From Chthoniobacterales bacterium (lineage in GTDB: Bacteria > Verrucomicrobiota > Verrucomicrobiia > Chthoniobacterales > DASVRZ01): a stretch of 64,000 bases of DNA. Position numbers and translations under genes: made by a program. Positions 35,110-44,491 of this stretch are shown here, piece after piece. The DNA lies in assembly GCA_039930045.1 (NCBI GenBank), contig JBDSQB010000005.1:62001-126000 (forward strand), read 5' to 3'. The stretch's first letter is position 1, and each line of letters begins with the position of its first letter. The notes under the pieces were generated by a model. The model was not told the origin of the DNA and searched no databases. It saw nothing but the letters and a program-made list of their open reading frames with translations.

Positions 35110-36276
35110 TTAGTGACTGAAAGAGGCAGTAAACTCTTCAACGGCATCCGTATGGGCGACATTTTTTTCTTTATGGCCAGAAGACGCGATTTTCTCTCGC
35201 AGCATGGCTTCATAGGCTGCCCCGTTTATTGGCAACTCGACGCTGCGGTCGAGGAAAGCCGACATCAGCATGGCATTGGCGAGTTCCACGGAATGAATGC
35301 CCTCCGAAGCTGGTGCAATTAGCGCCGCGCCATCGAGTATGGCGGCAACGAAGTTCTTTAAAATCCCAATGTGCTGCTCACCATTTCCACTCACGGGAAT
35401 TTCGATTTTCCATGTCGATGGGCCAGAAAATTTTGCTGATGTTGTTAATGAAAACTCAGTCATTGGAATTTCATTTCGAAACCACCGAATGGTGCCGTCC
35501 TCCAAGATGATGCGACCCCGCTCGGCGACAATTTCCAGCCGATTGGTTCCTGGACTTTCCCCCGTGGAGGTAACAAAAACCGCCGTGACGCCACCATCGT
35601 ATTCCATAACCGCAGTCACGTCGTCTTCTACTTCGATGTCGTGATAGCGCCCAAACTGACAAGTCGCGCGCAGCTTTTTGGGCATTCCGAACAGCCACTG
35701 GAAAAGGTCCAGATTGTGAGGGCACTGGTTCAGCAGCACCCCGCCACCTTCGCCGCCCCACGTCGCGCGCCAGCCACCGGAATTATAGTAAGCCTGTGTC
35801 CGAAACCAATCGGTGTTGATCCAGTTGATCCGGCGAATTTCCCCGAGTTCGCCACTCTGAATCAGCTCGCGCAAACGCGTATAGTGCGGATCAGTGCGCA
35901 AATTAAACATGGCACCGAAAATCTGCTTGGGATTCTTATGCGCATGGATCAGCCGTTCAGCATCCGCTTTGTGGACGGAAACCGGTTTTTCCACCAGCAC
36001 GTGCAATCCCTGCTCAAGAGCGTCGATGCCGATGGTTGTGTGTGAGTAATGCGGTGTCGCGATCAGGATCACATCGATCTCGCCAGAACGGATCATCGCT
36101 TCCGACGAGGTGAAAATCTTCGCATCTGGAGCGTAACGAGCGAGATCAACCTCAATATCGCAAACCGCCGAAAGCTGTGATCGAGGTACTCTGCCTTCCT
36201 TAAGCCATTGCGCGTGGGTGCTGCCCATGTTGCCAAGCCCTACAATACCGAAACGAAGTGGAGACTGGTTGATCAT
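35110..36276 (-). CDS. Gfo/Idh/MocA-family oxidoreductase 2
   Basis: 388 residues. The classic N-terminus FGIVGLGNMGSTHAQWLKEG binds NAD(P). VLVEKPVSVHKADAERLI carries the catalytic EKP lysine, and GGVLLNQCPHNLDLFQWLFG corresponds to the D-x-x-x-H active-site region, with Gln-Cys-Pro before HNLD. It is the first gene of the two-gene oxidoreductase operon transcribed away from the sialate esterase gene. Probably a sugar or inositol-type dehydrogenase, cytoplasmic, as no signal peptide is present. The divergent 780-base region upstream contains one copy of the shared palindrome, but that site lies closer to the opposite gene. Confidence 0.9.
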   Translation of the reverse strand: MINQSPLRFGIVGLGNMGSTHAQWLKEGRVPRSQLSAVCDIEVDLARYAPDAKIFTSSEAMIRSGEIDVILIATPHYSHTTIGIDALEQGLHVLVEKPVSVHKADAERLIHAHKNPKQIFGAMFNLRTDPHYTRLRELIQSGELGEIRRINWINTDWFRTQAYYNSGGWRATWGGEGGGVLLNQCPHNLDLFQWLFGMPKKLRATCQFGRYHDIEVEDDVTAVMEYDGGVTAVFVTSTGESPGTNRLEIVAERGRIILEDGTIRWFRNEIPMTEFSLTTSAKFSGPSTWKIEIPVSGNGEQHIGILKNFVAAILDGAALIAPASEGIHSVELANAMLMSAFLDRSVELPINGAAYEAMLREKIASSGHKEKNVAHTDAVEEFTASFSH

Positions 36277-37057
36277 GGAAGAGGGTGAAAGGGGTTAAAA
36301 TACTAGATGAGTAGTGGAGCCTAAGGTTGGCTGCATACAGTTAAATATAAATCCACGTTCCCGTTTTTAATTTCCTAATTCACGACGGAACTAAGGAATC
36401 ACCAAACTAAAGAATGTAGCTCAGGTGGTTGCGCGAACAATGAGATTAAATACGGCACGACGGATTGTTTCCAAAGCGAAGCGCTGGTCATGTTCAAGTT
36501 TGCTTTGCTGCGCCACATATTTAAACAGTGATCGCGGCTTTTGAAGCAGGCAGCATGTCCTTTCGAACTGCCCGTTGTTTCCACAGCGACCAAAGGCTTC
36601 GTCGATTCCGGCACCTCGGATGAATGATGGGTCCATCAAGATGAAACTCGAATCTAAATTTCTAGTTAATAACCACAGCTTTGTGTACCGCCGAGGATTT
36701 GGAAACCCGAGGAGACGTGTTGCTTTTTGCACAAGGGAACCGTTGGGAAAGTCGCTTACGTGCCTATCGATCCGCCGCCCTTTGTCTGCTTTCCGAACAT
36801 CCACTTGTTTCTTCAATCTCGTGCATTCGGCGGATAAACGCGACGCTGGATGCGACGGCGCGGACGCTGTTTCGAGAGCTGGTTCGTGGGATTTCGACCC
36901 ACTCCGTCGGCCTCGACGCACCCACCGTGTCCTCTTCCCTGCCTGCTGTTGCAGGTAAGTTTAACCGCCTTATCCGTTCAACTAATGGAACCAAGCATCA
37001 AAGCCCGGCGTTCCTCCGTTGACGAGACCTCGAACTGTTGTTCCATTCCTCCCACCA
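36277..37057. other. Long intergenic region, no gene supported
   Basis: About 780 bases between divergent genes. It is AT-richer than its neighbours near 36300-36420, fitting a promoter area for the oxidoreductase operon. Short open frames on both strands (for example 36421-36921 minus) show no start signal, no repeat and no family motif. A decayed gene is possible but I cannot identify one. The operator-like palindrome at 36976 is the only structured element I see. Confidence 0.5.
36976..36991. promoter_or_regulatory. Shared palindrome, copy 1 (putative IclR operator)
   Basis: GTTCAACTAATGGAAC: arms GTTC and GAAC around 8 bases. It differs at one of 16 positions from the copies at 44443-44458 and 46031-46046. 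It sits 66 bases upstream of the exported esterase start at 37058. Confidence 0.6.
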
Positions 37058-39121
37058 ATGAAATCTGTCCTATTTGCATTGGCAGCATTGACTGCTGAGT
37101 TCCTAGCTTCAACCGCTTTGGCGGATGTTAGACTCCCTGCAGTATTCTCGAACCATTTGGTCCTGCAGAAGGCTGCGCGGGTTCCCATGTGGGGTTGGGC
37201 CGATCCGGGTGAAAAAGTTTCCATCGCTTTAGATGGCCGGCAGGTGAGCGAGACAACTGCGGACCCGAAGGGAAAGTGGACGGTGTCGCTGGATTTGTCA
37301 GCTTTCGGACAAGGACCGTTTGAGATGATCGTTGAGGGGAAAAATCGGATCAGGATTTCTGATGTGGTTATCGGGGAAGTATGGGTGGCGAGTGGCCAGT
37401 CCAACATGGAATTCATCCTCAAGGATGCCATAGGAGCAGAGGCGGAGATTTCCCGCTCGAGCAATTCTCACATTCGCCAATTTCGGGTGGAGCGAGCCGC
37501 CACCGCCAATGTTCAGGTGGATTGCAAGGGGCAATGGCAGGTTGCCGATCCCGGCACAGCGGGAGAATTTACCGCGGTAGGCTATTACTTTGCCAAATCG
37601 CTCGAGAGTAATTTGCAAGTGCCAGTGGGATTGATCCATGCCTCGTGGGGAGGCACGACGGCTGAAGCCTGGACCGAACCTTCAGCCTTTGACTCGGACG
37701 CCGATCTTAATGCGGGGCGTGGGCGAGCCCTCAAGAGAATAGCGGAATATCCCCAGCTTCGAGCAGAATGGGTGAAGGCTTTTGGAACGTGGTTGAAGAA
37801 TACCAAGCGCGAGGATACGCCCACTGCAGACACAGCGGCCTTTGCAGGAAAAGCTATTTCGGAGGGCGAATGGACCCCGATTCAGTTTCCCGGCGTGCTA
37901 GAAGCTAATAACCTTCCTAACGCTGGAGCAGTCTGGATGAGGCGGCAGGTGGAAATTCCACCCAACCTGGCAGGCACTCGCCTTGGGCTTTCATTTGGTG
38001 CCTTCGATACATTCGATAGCGTGTATTGGAATGGAGAGTTGATTCATAGTATTCGCTTCGAGGATTTTCCAGGCACCGGCTTTCTCCGACGCGGAGGTGA
38101 TTATGTGATCCCCGCCAACAAGGTGTTAACCGGGTCAAACACTCTGGCACTTCGTTTTTTTCAGCCTGTCACGGCAACGAAGTCTGCGGCAGTTCCCAAA
38201 GTGGGCCCGATTATTATTTCTGGAAAATGGCTGGCGAAAGCAGAGTATGCCTTGCCTTCGCTTTCGGCAGAGGAAGCAGCCGCCGTCCCCAAGGCCCCGG
38301 CCATTCCTCCTCCGCCAGAATTATCTCCAAGCTATCTCTATAACGGAATGATTGCTCCAATGCTGCGGTATGGCATTAGCGGAGTGATCTGGTATCAGGG
38401 TGAGTCAAATAACTGGAGGGCGCATCAGTACAATGTTGCTTTTCCACTATTAATCGATGGCTGGCGCAAGGCCCGGCAACAAGGAGACTTCCCCTTCTAT
38501 TACTGCCAAATAGCCAACTACTTGGAGAAGAAGCCTGAACCGGGAGAGAGCTCCTGGGCGGAACTGCGCGAGGCTCAGAACAAGACGCTGGCGTTGGCCA
38601 ATACCGGTCAGGCCGTATTGATCGATATGGGTGAGGCAGATGATATCCACCCCCGTAATAAAAAGGAAGCGGGAGAACGTCTGGCCCGCATTGCGCTTGC
38701 GAAGACCTATGGCAAGGAAATCTCTTTCTCGGGTCCAGTATTTTCGAAAATGACGGTGGAGGATGGAAAAGCTCACCTGAGCTTCTCGATCACTGATGGT
38801 GGATTGGTGGCAAAGCCGCTCCCCAAGGAATACAACATCAGCACCCGCACGGGCGTAACAGCTCCACTGGTCCCCAACTCCCCTGGCAGTGAACTGGAAG
38901 GCTTCGCGATATTGGGCGATAACGGGAAATGGGTTTGGGCGAATGCAATGATAGAAGGTGAAACAGTCATTGTATGGTCTGACAAGGTGCCTAGTCCCAT
39001 TGCAGTCCGCTATGGCTGGGCCGATAATCCGACCTGTAACCTCTACAATGCCGCCGGGTTGCCAGCCTCACCATTCCGGACAGACGATCTTCCTGTGTCC
39101 ACCCTCAAGGAAAAATATTGA
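37058..39121 (+). CDS. Exported sialate O-acetylesterase-type esterase
   Basis: 687 residues from ATG at 37058. A signal peptide (MKSVLFALAALTAEFLASTA-LA) is followed by an N-terminal beta-sandwich and the catalytic SGNH-like domain. The nucleophile is S115 in VASGQSNMEF, with the later block GVIWYQGESNNWRAHQY and the catalytic His in DDIHPRNKKEAGERLA. A sugar-binding insert (about 270-400) interrupts the domain, as in long SASA (DUF303) proteins of Verrucomicrobia and Bacteroidetes. It probably removes acetyl groups from glycans in the periplasm or outside; the real glycan is unknown. Its upstream region carries the shared palindrome, linking it to the 44-46 kb genes. Confidence 0.9.
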   Translation: MKSVLFALAALTAEFLASTALADVRLPAVFSNHLVLQKAARVPMWGWADPGEKVSIALDGRQVSETTADPKGKWTVSLDLSAFGQGPFEMIVEGKNRIRISDVVIGEVWVASGQSNMEFILKDAIGAEAEISRSSNSHIRQFRVERAATANVQVDCKGQWQVADPGTAGEFTAVGYYFAKSLESNLQVPVGLIHASWGGTTAEAWTEPSAFDSDADLNAGRGRALKRIAEYPQLRAEWVKAFGTWLKNTKREDTPTADTAAFAGKAISEGEWTPIQFPGVLEANNLPNAGAVWMRRQVEIPPNLAGTRLGLSFGAFDTFDSVYWNGELIHSIRFEDFPGTGFLRRGGDYVIPANKVLTGSNTLALRFFQPVTATKSAAVPKVGPIIISGKWLAKAEYALPSLSAEEAAAVPKAPAIPPPPELSPSYLYNGMIAPMLRYGISGVIWYQGESNNWRAHQYNVAFPLLIDGWRKARQQGDFPFYYCQIANYLEKKPEPGESSWAELREAQNKTLALANTGQAVLIDMGEADDIHPRNKKEAGERLARIALAKTYGKEISFSGPVFSKMTVEDGKAHLSFSITDGGLVAKPLPKEYNISTRTGVTAPLVPNSPGSELEGFAILGDNGKWVWANAMIEGETVIVWSDKVPSPIAVRYGWADNPTCNLYNAAGLPASPFRTDDLPVSTLKEKY

Positions 39122-39182
39122 GCAAATTGAACGCCGGTTCCTGTGCTTGCGGTGCGGGAAACTTCATAGATAGGCCGTCTAA

Positions 39183-40544
39183 CTATCGCGTGGAAATAAG
39201 GATGGGATTGTGATTTTTCTCGGCAGCCTTCAATTCTCCAAGCCACGCTCCATCATTTATCAGACGTTTCTGTAGTAACCGCGTGTCCAAGGTGCGATTG
39301 GACGTGCCGGTTTGCAGGGCTAGTGCTGCTGCCGTACCGGCGGCTTGTCCCATGCCAATCGTATTGGCCATGCATCGAACGGCTGACAGCGCCTCATGGG
39401 TGGCACTCAGGCATCTTCCTGCAACCCAGAGGTTATCCACTTTGAGAGGAACGAGCGAACGGTAAGGGATGGTCCAATATTGCCCTCCATAAAAATGATC
39501 GACGGGAAATTCCGTGCCCGCACCCGTAGGGTTGTGGATATCGATGGGGTAGGAACCACAATTGATGACGTCGGGAAACTTGACGAAGTTCCAAATATCC
39601 TCCCGGGTTAGGACATATTCTCCCACGATGCGCCGGGATTCCCTCACGCCGATTTTGGCAGAAGTCCAGACGATGTAGGCGGATTCAAACCCGGGAATAC
39701 AGGGCCGCAGAAACTGCTCGATAAATTCCCAGACTTGCAGGCGTCCGTCGATCTCCGCGTTGGTTAGAGATTTTCCATCGGTGCCGTCGGCTCGCAGGAC
39801 GCGCGTCGCGTTGAAGGTATATTCCCCCGTCCGCGATTCCGGCCCCCAAATTTCAGCAAGCGATGCGCGACGGGGATTGCGGAATTGCTTCTCTTCTGAC
39901 ACTTGGGCATAGAGACGTTCCAAGGCTGGATAGCCTCCCCAGGCAGCGAAGCGTATTTTATCAATTCCTCCGACTCCGAACATCATTGTCATTGGCTGGG
40001 TCAGGCCATCACTTTTACGCCCTTTCTCGTAGGGGACACCGGCTGCGACTGCCACATCGGCATCTCCCGTGGCATCGACGAAGGCTAACGCCTCGACCGC
40101 CTGCCGACCGCCTTTGCCCTCAATGACAATCGAGGTGATCTTGTTGTCGGAAACGATTGCGCGGGAAAAAAGCGTGTGCAGCCGAAGGTCCACGCCTGCT
40201 TCTGCCAGTTTCTCCAAGAGGATCACCTTGAGCTTTTCCGCATCGATATTCAGGCCGGTTTGCTCCGCGGGATCTCCGTCGATCCCGCCTTTTTCCCGGA
40301 GGGCATCCACCAGCTCCTGAAGAATGCCTTTAACCACTTGTTTCTCGCCATCGTGACACCCAAGAATGGGCAATCCACTGGTTAAATTCCCACCTGGGAA
40401 GCCCGCTGGATCGATCAGCATTGTTTTCGCGCCCAGCCGCGCAGCCGATAGAGCTGCCGCCACGCCAGCACTCCCAGCTCCTATGACAACGACATCACCG
40501 CCAGAGAAAAGCGGAGTGCTTAAATTTTCTTCAAGTAGCTTCAT
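39183..40544 (-). CDS. FAD-dependent oxidoreductase (FAD_oxidored family)
   Basis: 453 residues. The N-terminal FAD fold VVVIGAGSAGVAAALSAARLG is followed by the acidic strand end MLID and the family-typical PGGNLTSGLPILGCHDG. VEALAFVDATGDADVAVAAGVP is the second FAD-contacting block, and ESRRIVGEY and DNLWVAGRCLSATHEALSAVRCMANTIGMG lie near the C-terminus. Proteins of this type occur often in planctomycete and verrucomicrobial glycan loci, but their substrates are mostly unknown. No signal peptide. It is the third gene of the operon headed by the large exported protein (44325), 8 bases after the pseudopilin gene. Confidence 0.88.
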   Translation of the reverse strand: MKLLEENLSTPLFSGGDVVVIGAGSAGVAAALSAARLGAKTMLIDPAGFPGGNLTSGLPILGCHDGEKQVVKGILQELVDALREKGGIDGDPAEQTGLNIDAEKLKVILLEKLAEAGVDLRLHTLFSRAIVSDNKITSIVIEGKGGRQAVEALAFVDATGDADVAVAAGVPYEKGRKSDGLTQPMTMMFGVGGIDKIRFAAWGGYPALERLYAQVSEEKQFRNPRRASLAEIWGPESRTGEYTFNATRVLRADGTDGKSLTNAEIDGRLQVWEFIEQFLRPCIPGFESAYIVWTSAKIGVRESRRIVGEYVLTREDIWNFVKFPDVINCGSYPIDIHNPTGAGTEFPVDHFYGGQYWTIPYRSLVPLKVDNLWVAGRCLSATHEALSAVRCMANTIGMGQAAGTAAALALQTGTSNRTLDTRLLQKRLINDGAWLGELKAAEKNHNPILISTR

Positions 40545-40552
40545 CGGTCTTG

Positions 40553-41173
40553 TTATTGAGCTGGCGTATCCCAGTATTCGCTGCCGAGCACAGGACTCAG
40601 AAGTTCGACATGGATATCTGCAAAAAGGTAATTGTATTTTTTCCCAGCATCAGAATAGATAAGTCCGCCGTTATCAGTAACCACCAAGCTGGCCGTGAGA
40701 TTGGGTCCGGTATGGCGAAGAAGGACGATCTTGGATGGAGAAACCAGGGATAACGTGGACTTATCTTGTAAATTCCGGTTCATGCAATAACTCAGAGAGG
40801 TCTGGGTATCGGTCCGCTTGGGAATGCTGTTTGGGCAATTCCACACCGGGCTGGCTATGATCCCCGTGGAACCCGGCTGAAGATAACCGTCTACGCTTCG
40901 TGCGAAGCTCTTTGCTGGATCTATCATGAAATTACTCACCGTGCCTGCCTGTGCGGGAAACTTGCCGTTGTTATCTGCGGCATAAAGGATAAAACCAGTC
41001 CCAATCTGGCGCAGATTAGCGGCGCATTTGGTCGTATTAGCCTTGACCCGCATCTTACTCATGACAGGGAGAAGGATGGCTGCGAGCACACCTATGATGA
41101 CGATCACAACCATGAGTTCGATAAGGGTGAAAGCCGTTTGACGCTGGCGGCGGAGGGGGTGGGGGGTATTCAT
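40553..41173 (-). CDS. Pseudopilin-type exported protein (H-x9-DG-like)
   Basis: 206 residues. A basic leader (MNTPHPLRRQRQT) precedes AFTLIELMVVIVIIGVLAAI, the prepilin cleavage and methylation segment with Glu5. The body has TTKCAANLRQIGTGFILYAADNN and a C-terminal YLFADIHVELLSP, which matches the degenerate H-x9-DG motif of verrucomicrobial and planctomycete pseudopilins. The ATG overlaps the stop of the large exported-protein gene by 4 bases (ATGA). It is therefore translationally coupled to a putative glycan-active enzyme, suggesting a job at the cell surface or in secretion of that enzyme rather than in a general pilus. Confidence 0.88.
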   Translation of the reverse strand: MNTPHPLRRQRQTAFTLIELMVVIVIIGVLAAILLPVMSKMRVKANTTKCAANLRQIGTGFILYAADNNGKFPAQAGTVSNFMIDPAKSFARSVDGYLQPGSTGIIASPVWNCPNSIPKRTDTQTSLSYCMNRNLQDKSTLSLVSPSKIVLLRHTGPNLTASLVVTDNGGLIYSDAGKKYNYLFADIHVELLSPVLGSEYWDTPAQ

Positions 41174-44100
41174 AATTTTTCAAATTCGATAATTCGGAGT
41201 TCGGCTGGGTGAATCGAAAGGGGGACTCCCTTGGCAAGAACTTGAGAAGAAAACGTCCCGATAGTCTGGTTGTCGGCAAGGTCCTTTGCTTTCCAAGTGG
41301 TTCCATCGGGAAAAGCGGTTGAGGAAAGTTGAATGGTGACTGGCTTTCCCGGAACATCATCGAGACGTGGATTGCCCCCGGCCCATGTTTGATTGAGTAG
41401 AATTCCCCAGTACTTGCGTCCGTCTAAAGAACGGCGCAAAGCCACCCGTACTTGAGCAATATCACTTTTAAGGGGCCGTTGAAAGCCAATCCACGAGCCG
41501 AAATCGCTACAGGCATCCTGACTTGCACTCCAAGAAATGGGACTTGGCAGCCATTGGACAAGACCTTTGCCGAGGGTGTGGATTTTTCCGTCGGCAGCAA
41601 TGCCAAGGAGAGTTCTCAAAGTCCACGTCTCCCTCCCTTCCTGATTGTAGCGCCCGGTCTCGCCCATGAGCATCAGTTTTCCTCCGTTTCTAACATATTC
41701 GAAGAAACGGTTCGCCCCCGCGTCGTCCAAGAGAGGGGCTTCGAGAAGCACGATGGCCGGCCAGCGCACCAGTTCCTCCGCCGGAGTTTTATCCGTGACG
41801 TAGCCCACTTGAGCGGAGTTCCGAACGGTTTGGCTGATCATCTCCGAAAATCCAAATGATTGCCGTGCCGTTGCCATCCAATCCGGCCACATAAAGGAGC
41901 GGGTCCGGTTGATGATGGATTGCACTCCCGTGGAAATGGCAACGGGTGCGTGGACCGGCTCGCTATCTACTAGATGACCCAGGGTGGTGGCAATTTGGGA
42001 GGTGTTTTTGGCCGCAGCTATGAAGTCGGCTCCGTCAGGACGGAACATTCTCCCCCACATCGAGTTGTAGCCTCCCTGGAGCGAGCCGTGAGAGAGCTTG
42101 TTAAACAAACACATCCGAATCATCGGCTCGTAGGGAGGTACCGCGCTGGCTTCGGCTTCCAAGGCTACTTTGCCCTGGCGGCAGATCGATTCAAAAAATG
42201 GACTAATCATGCCTTCACTTCCGCCAAAGCAGAGTGCTGCCTGGTGTCTTTTGAAGGTATCCAGTTGATACGTGGTGTCTCCCACACCCATCGTGCCGTA
42301 CTGGTAAATCGGTCTAATAGGGTCTTCCTTTCGAATCACAGAAAGCATCTCGTCGAAGAACCTGGACGGATACGTTTGTTTAAATTCCTGCCAGGCCAGC
42401 CAAATCCGGCGAAGATCCAGGCTGTCGTTGAAAATGGGCTGCGGAGGCACCACGTCACTCCAGGCAGCAAGGGGTTTGCCAAGGGCTTTCGCGGTCTCCT
42501 CCAAGCTCCAGCCTTTCTTTTGTAGAAACTCACCGAAAGCAGCTCCGGTGGTGGGGCTGTAGTCCACGACAAAGCCATTCCGGGCGGCGTCGCTCCAGAA
42601 ACTTTCCACGCCTTGGGAGAAGTTCCATCCCTCCACCACGCTGGCATCCTTGTATCTGTCGATGACGGCCCTGATGGTCTCGTAAAGAGCGGCCTTGATG
42701 CGGGCATCGGTTGGAGACCACTTTCGCAAGTAGCTGGCGACATGCTGGCGACTCTGGCCGTTTTGATCGCTCATCACATTGTACCACAACCAGCGAGGCA
42801 GACGATCCTGATCCTTCAGAAGCGTTAGGACTACGGGCGTCTTTGATTCAGCAGCTTGCTTCAGCCGTTCATCCAAGAAGCGAAACTGACGGAATCCTTC
42901 GCGAGGCTCCAGATCATCCCAGAAAAAGCAGAGAAAAGGAAGACTCCCAATCGCTGCGTTCATTTTCAGAAATTCACCACCCAGGGACACTTGATCCGGC
43001 AACACATTCCTGACGTCAGTCTGATAAAACTTGAACTGCCCGTGTAGTTTCGGTACTTGTGCAAAAACGGCCCGCTGGTCGGAACCCGGGTAGAAATAGG
43101 CAACACGGGCATCGATGACAGAGCCACTGCGGATTAATTCAAGGTCCAGTTCGATTCGCTGGCCGACAGATACATCTGTTGGCGCAGACGGGATGGAGAT
43201 AGAGTCTGAGTTTTCGACTTTAGCCCGCCCTTGTTGGAGGGAGTTTGAAGCTCCGTCACGCCAATTCCAGGAAACCACGTCACCCGGCAAAGCACCCTTC
43301 AATGGGACGCCAAGAGATTCCGACGGAGGCTTTCCCTCCAAAGCCACCACTGACTTGTCTGGCCAGAAAATATCAAAAGCCTTTTGGACAGGCGCTTCCG
43401 GCAAGTTGGTCGTTTTACTCTGCCGCACCAAGTAGCTTGCTTCGTAATGGGAGGCTAATGTTCCTGCCGTATCGAAGAGTTTATAACGCACCCAGTAAGC
43501 CCCTTCCGGGAGAGCTGGTAAAATTTGGGCAACGCCTTCCGACTGTTCGCCTTCAGCAAGGATGAGATCATCTTTACCGCGGATTTGCCATGTGATCTTC
43601 GATGCGTTCCTCGCCGGTGCCTTAAGCAGGTTGAAATCCACCGATGCCGGAAGCGTCTCACCGCTGGCTTGTATCCTGAATCCAGCGTAGCTCAACTGCT
43701 TCGAAAGACTTTCGTCCAGATCTCTTAACGACCAAATATACGTTTCTTCTATCTGGTTGCTGACGCGGGTTAGTTTAACATCGCTAATCAGGACATTTCC
43801 ACTCACATAAGGTGGGTACCTAAATATCAATCCGCGATAGCGCCAGCCCCCGCTCGCTTTCACCGATGGAAGCTGCCTGAGGGGCGCTCCGCGAGAATCC
43901 ATGCGTAGCCGATAGGGAGTCCATGGACTGTCTCCGATGGTGGCTGTGCGATACGCCTGAAGATCACCTTGGGGAGATTCCAAAACAACTTGTGTTTGAT
44001 GAGCCATCAACCCCCGGCTATACGCCCGCCATTCGATGTTTTGGATGTCTGGCGGCAGGGGGATGCTTTCCTTGAACCACACCTCCAGCCCGGAAGCCTT

Positions 44101-44325
44101 GGTTTTTAATGCTATATTGCTGACGTCATCCCCCTCTGGTCCTTGGTGCCCGGCGGTTTGGCAGGTGACATCCCCCCCGCCACTCAAAATCTGGATCTTT
44201 CCATCCATTACTGGATCGGAGTTACGTTCTGCCTCCGCATGGCAGCTAGGCTGGCTCAGAAGAACTAAGACAGCATTGAGCATGAGGGAAATACCCTGAC
44301 GGACTATCTGCGTTGAAAAACCCAA
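41170..44325 (-). CDS. Large exported TIM-barrel-like protein, probable glycan-active enzyme
   Basis: 1051 residues from TTG at 44325; ATG at 44283 is an alternative and both give a signal peptide (LMLNAVLVLLSQPSCHA). The N-terminal 400 residues are beta-rich modules. From about 430 the sequence resembles a clan GH-A barrel of the beta-galactosidase type: LGGEFLKMNAAIGSLPFLCF, RFLDERLKQAAESKTPVVLT, VEGWNFSQGVESFW (a possible acid/base Glu region), GEFLQKKGWSLEETAKALG. A later part (WPAIVLLEAPLLDDAGANRF, YVRNGGKLMLMGETG) looks like the class I amidotransferase-like domain of GH42 enzymes. I infer a glycoside hydrolase relative; the family number is uncertain. It is the first gene of the operon divergent from the IclR gene. 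Confidence 0.72.
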   Translation of the reverse strand: MGFSTQIVRQGISLMLNAVLVLLSQPSCHAEAERNSDPVMDGKIQILSGGGDVTCQTAGHQGPEGDDVSNIALKTKASGLEVWFKESIPLPPDIQNIEWRAYSRGLMAHQTQVVLESPQGDLQAYRTATIGDSPWTPYRLRMDSRGAPLRQLPSVKASGGWRYRGLIFRYPPYVSGNVLISDVKLTRVSNQIEETYIWSLRDLDESLSKQLSYAGFRIQASGETLPASVDFNLLKAPARNASKITWQIRGKDDLILAEGEQSEGVAQILPALPEGAYWVRYKLFDTAGTLASHYEASYLVRQSKTTNLPEAPVQKAFDIFWPDKSVVALEGKPPSESLGVPLKGALPGDVVSWNWRDGASNSLQQGRAKVENSDSISIPSAPTDVSVGQRIELDLELIRSGSVIDARVAYFYPGSDQRAVFAQVPKLHGQFKFYQTDVRNVLPDQVSLGGEFLKMNAAIGSLPFLCFFWDDLEPREGFRQFRFLDERLKQAAESKTPVVLTLLKDQDRLPRWLWYNVMSDQNGQSRQHVASYLRKWSPTDARIKAALYETIRAVIDRYKDASVVEGWNFSQGVESFWSDAARNGFVVDYSPTTGAAFGEFLQKKGWSLEETAKALGKPLAAWSDVVPPQPIFNDSLDLRRIWLAWQEFKQTYPSRFFDEMLSVIRKEDPIRPIYQYGTMGVGDTTYQLDTFKRHQAALCFGGSEGMISPFFESICRQGKVALEAEASAVPPYEPMIRMCLFNKLSHGSLQGGYNSMWGRMFRPDGADFIAAAKNTSQIATTLGHLVDSEPVHAPVAISTGVQSIINRTRSFMWPDWMATARQSFGFSEMISQTVRNSAQVGYVTDKTPAEELVRWPAIVLLEAPLLDDAGANRFFEYVRNGGKLMLMGETGRYNQEGRETWTLRTLLGIAADGKIHTLGKGLVQWLPSPISWSASQDACSDFGSWIGFQRPLKSDIAQVRVALRRSLDGRKYWGILLNQTWAGGNPRLDDVPGKPVTIQLSSTAFPDGTTWKAKDLADNQTIGTFSSQVLAKGVPLSIHPAELRIIEFEKL

Positions 44326-44438
44326 GGTGGCGAAATTAGATGGCGGCTAGTGCGGCAGATGGCTGGGGGTACGTTTTCATACAACGGTTTTAATCCCCGA
44401 AGTTGGTCTCGCATAGGCAGGAGTTGAAATCGCCGCGG

Positions 44439-44458
44439 TTGAGTTCACCTAATGGAAC
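44439..44458. promoter_or_regulatory. Shared palindrome, copy 2 (putative IclR operator)
   Basis: TTGAGTTCACCTAATGGAAC is identical over 20 bases to copy 3, and the likeness continues about 13 bases further left with few mismatches (44426-44458 versus 46014-46046). It sits 33 bases upstream of the IclR start and 114 bases upstream of the divergent operon, so it could serve autoregulation and operon control together. Confidence 0.68.
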
Positions 44459-44491
44459 GCGCATCGAATCGGCTTTGCGTGGGAAGCTGTT

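Noticed and set aside
36421-36921. 166-residue minus-strand frame in the long intergenic region
   Set aside because: No start signal, mixed composition, and competing open frames on the other strand; no family motif.
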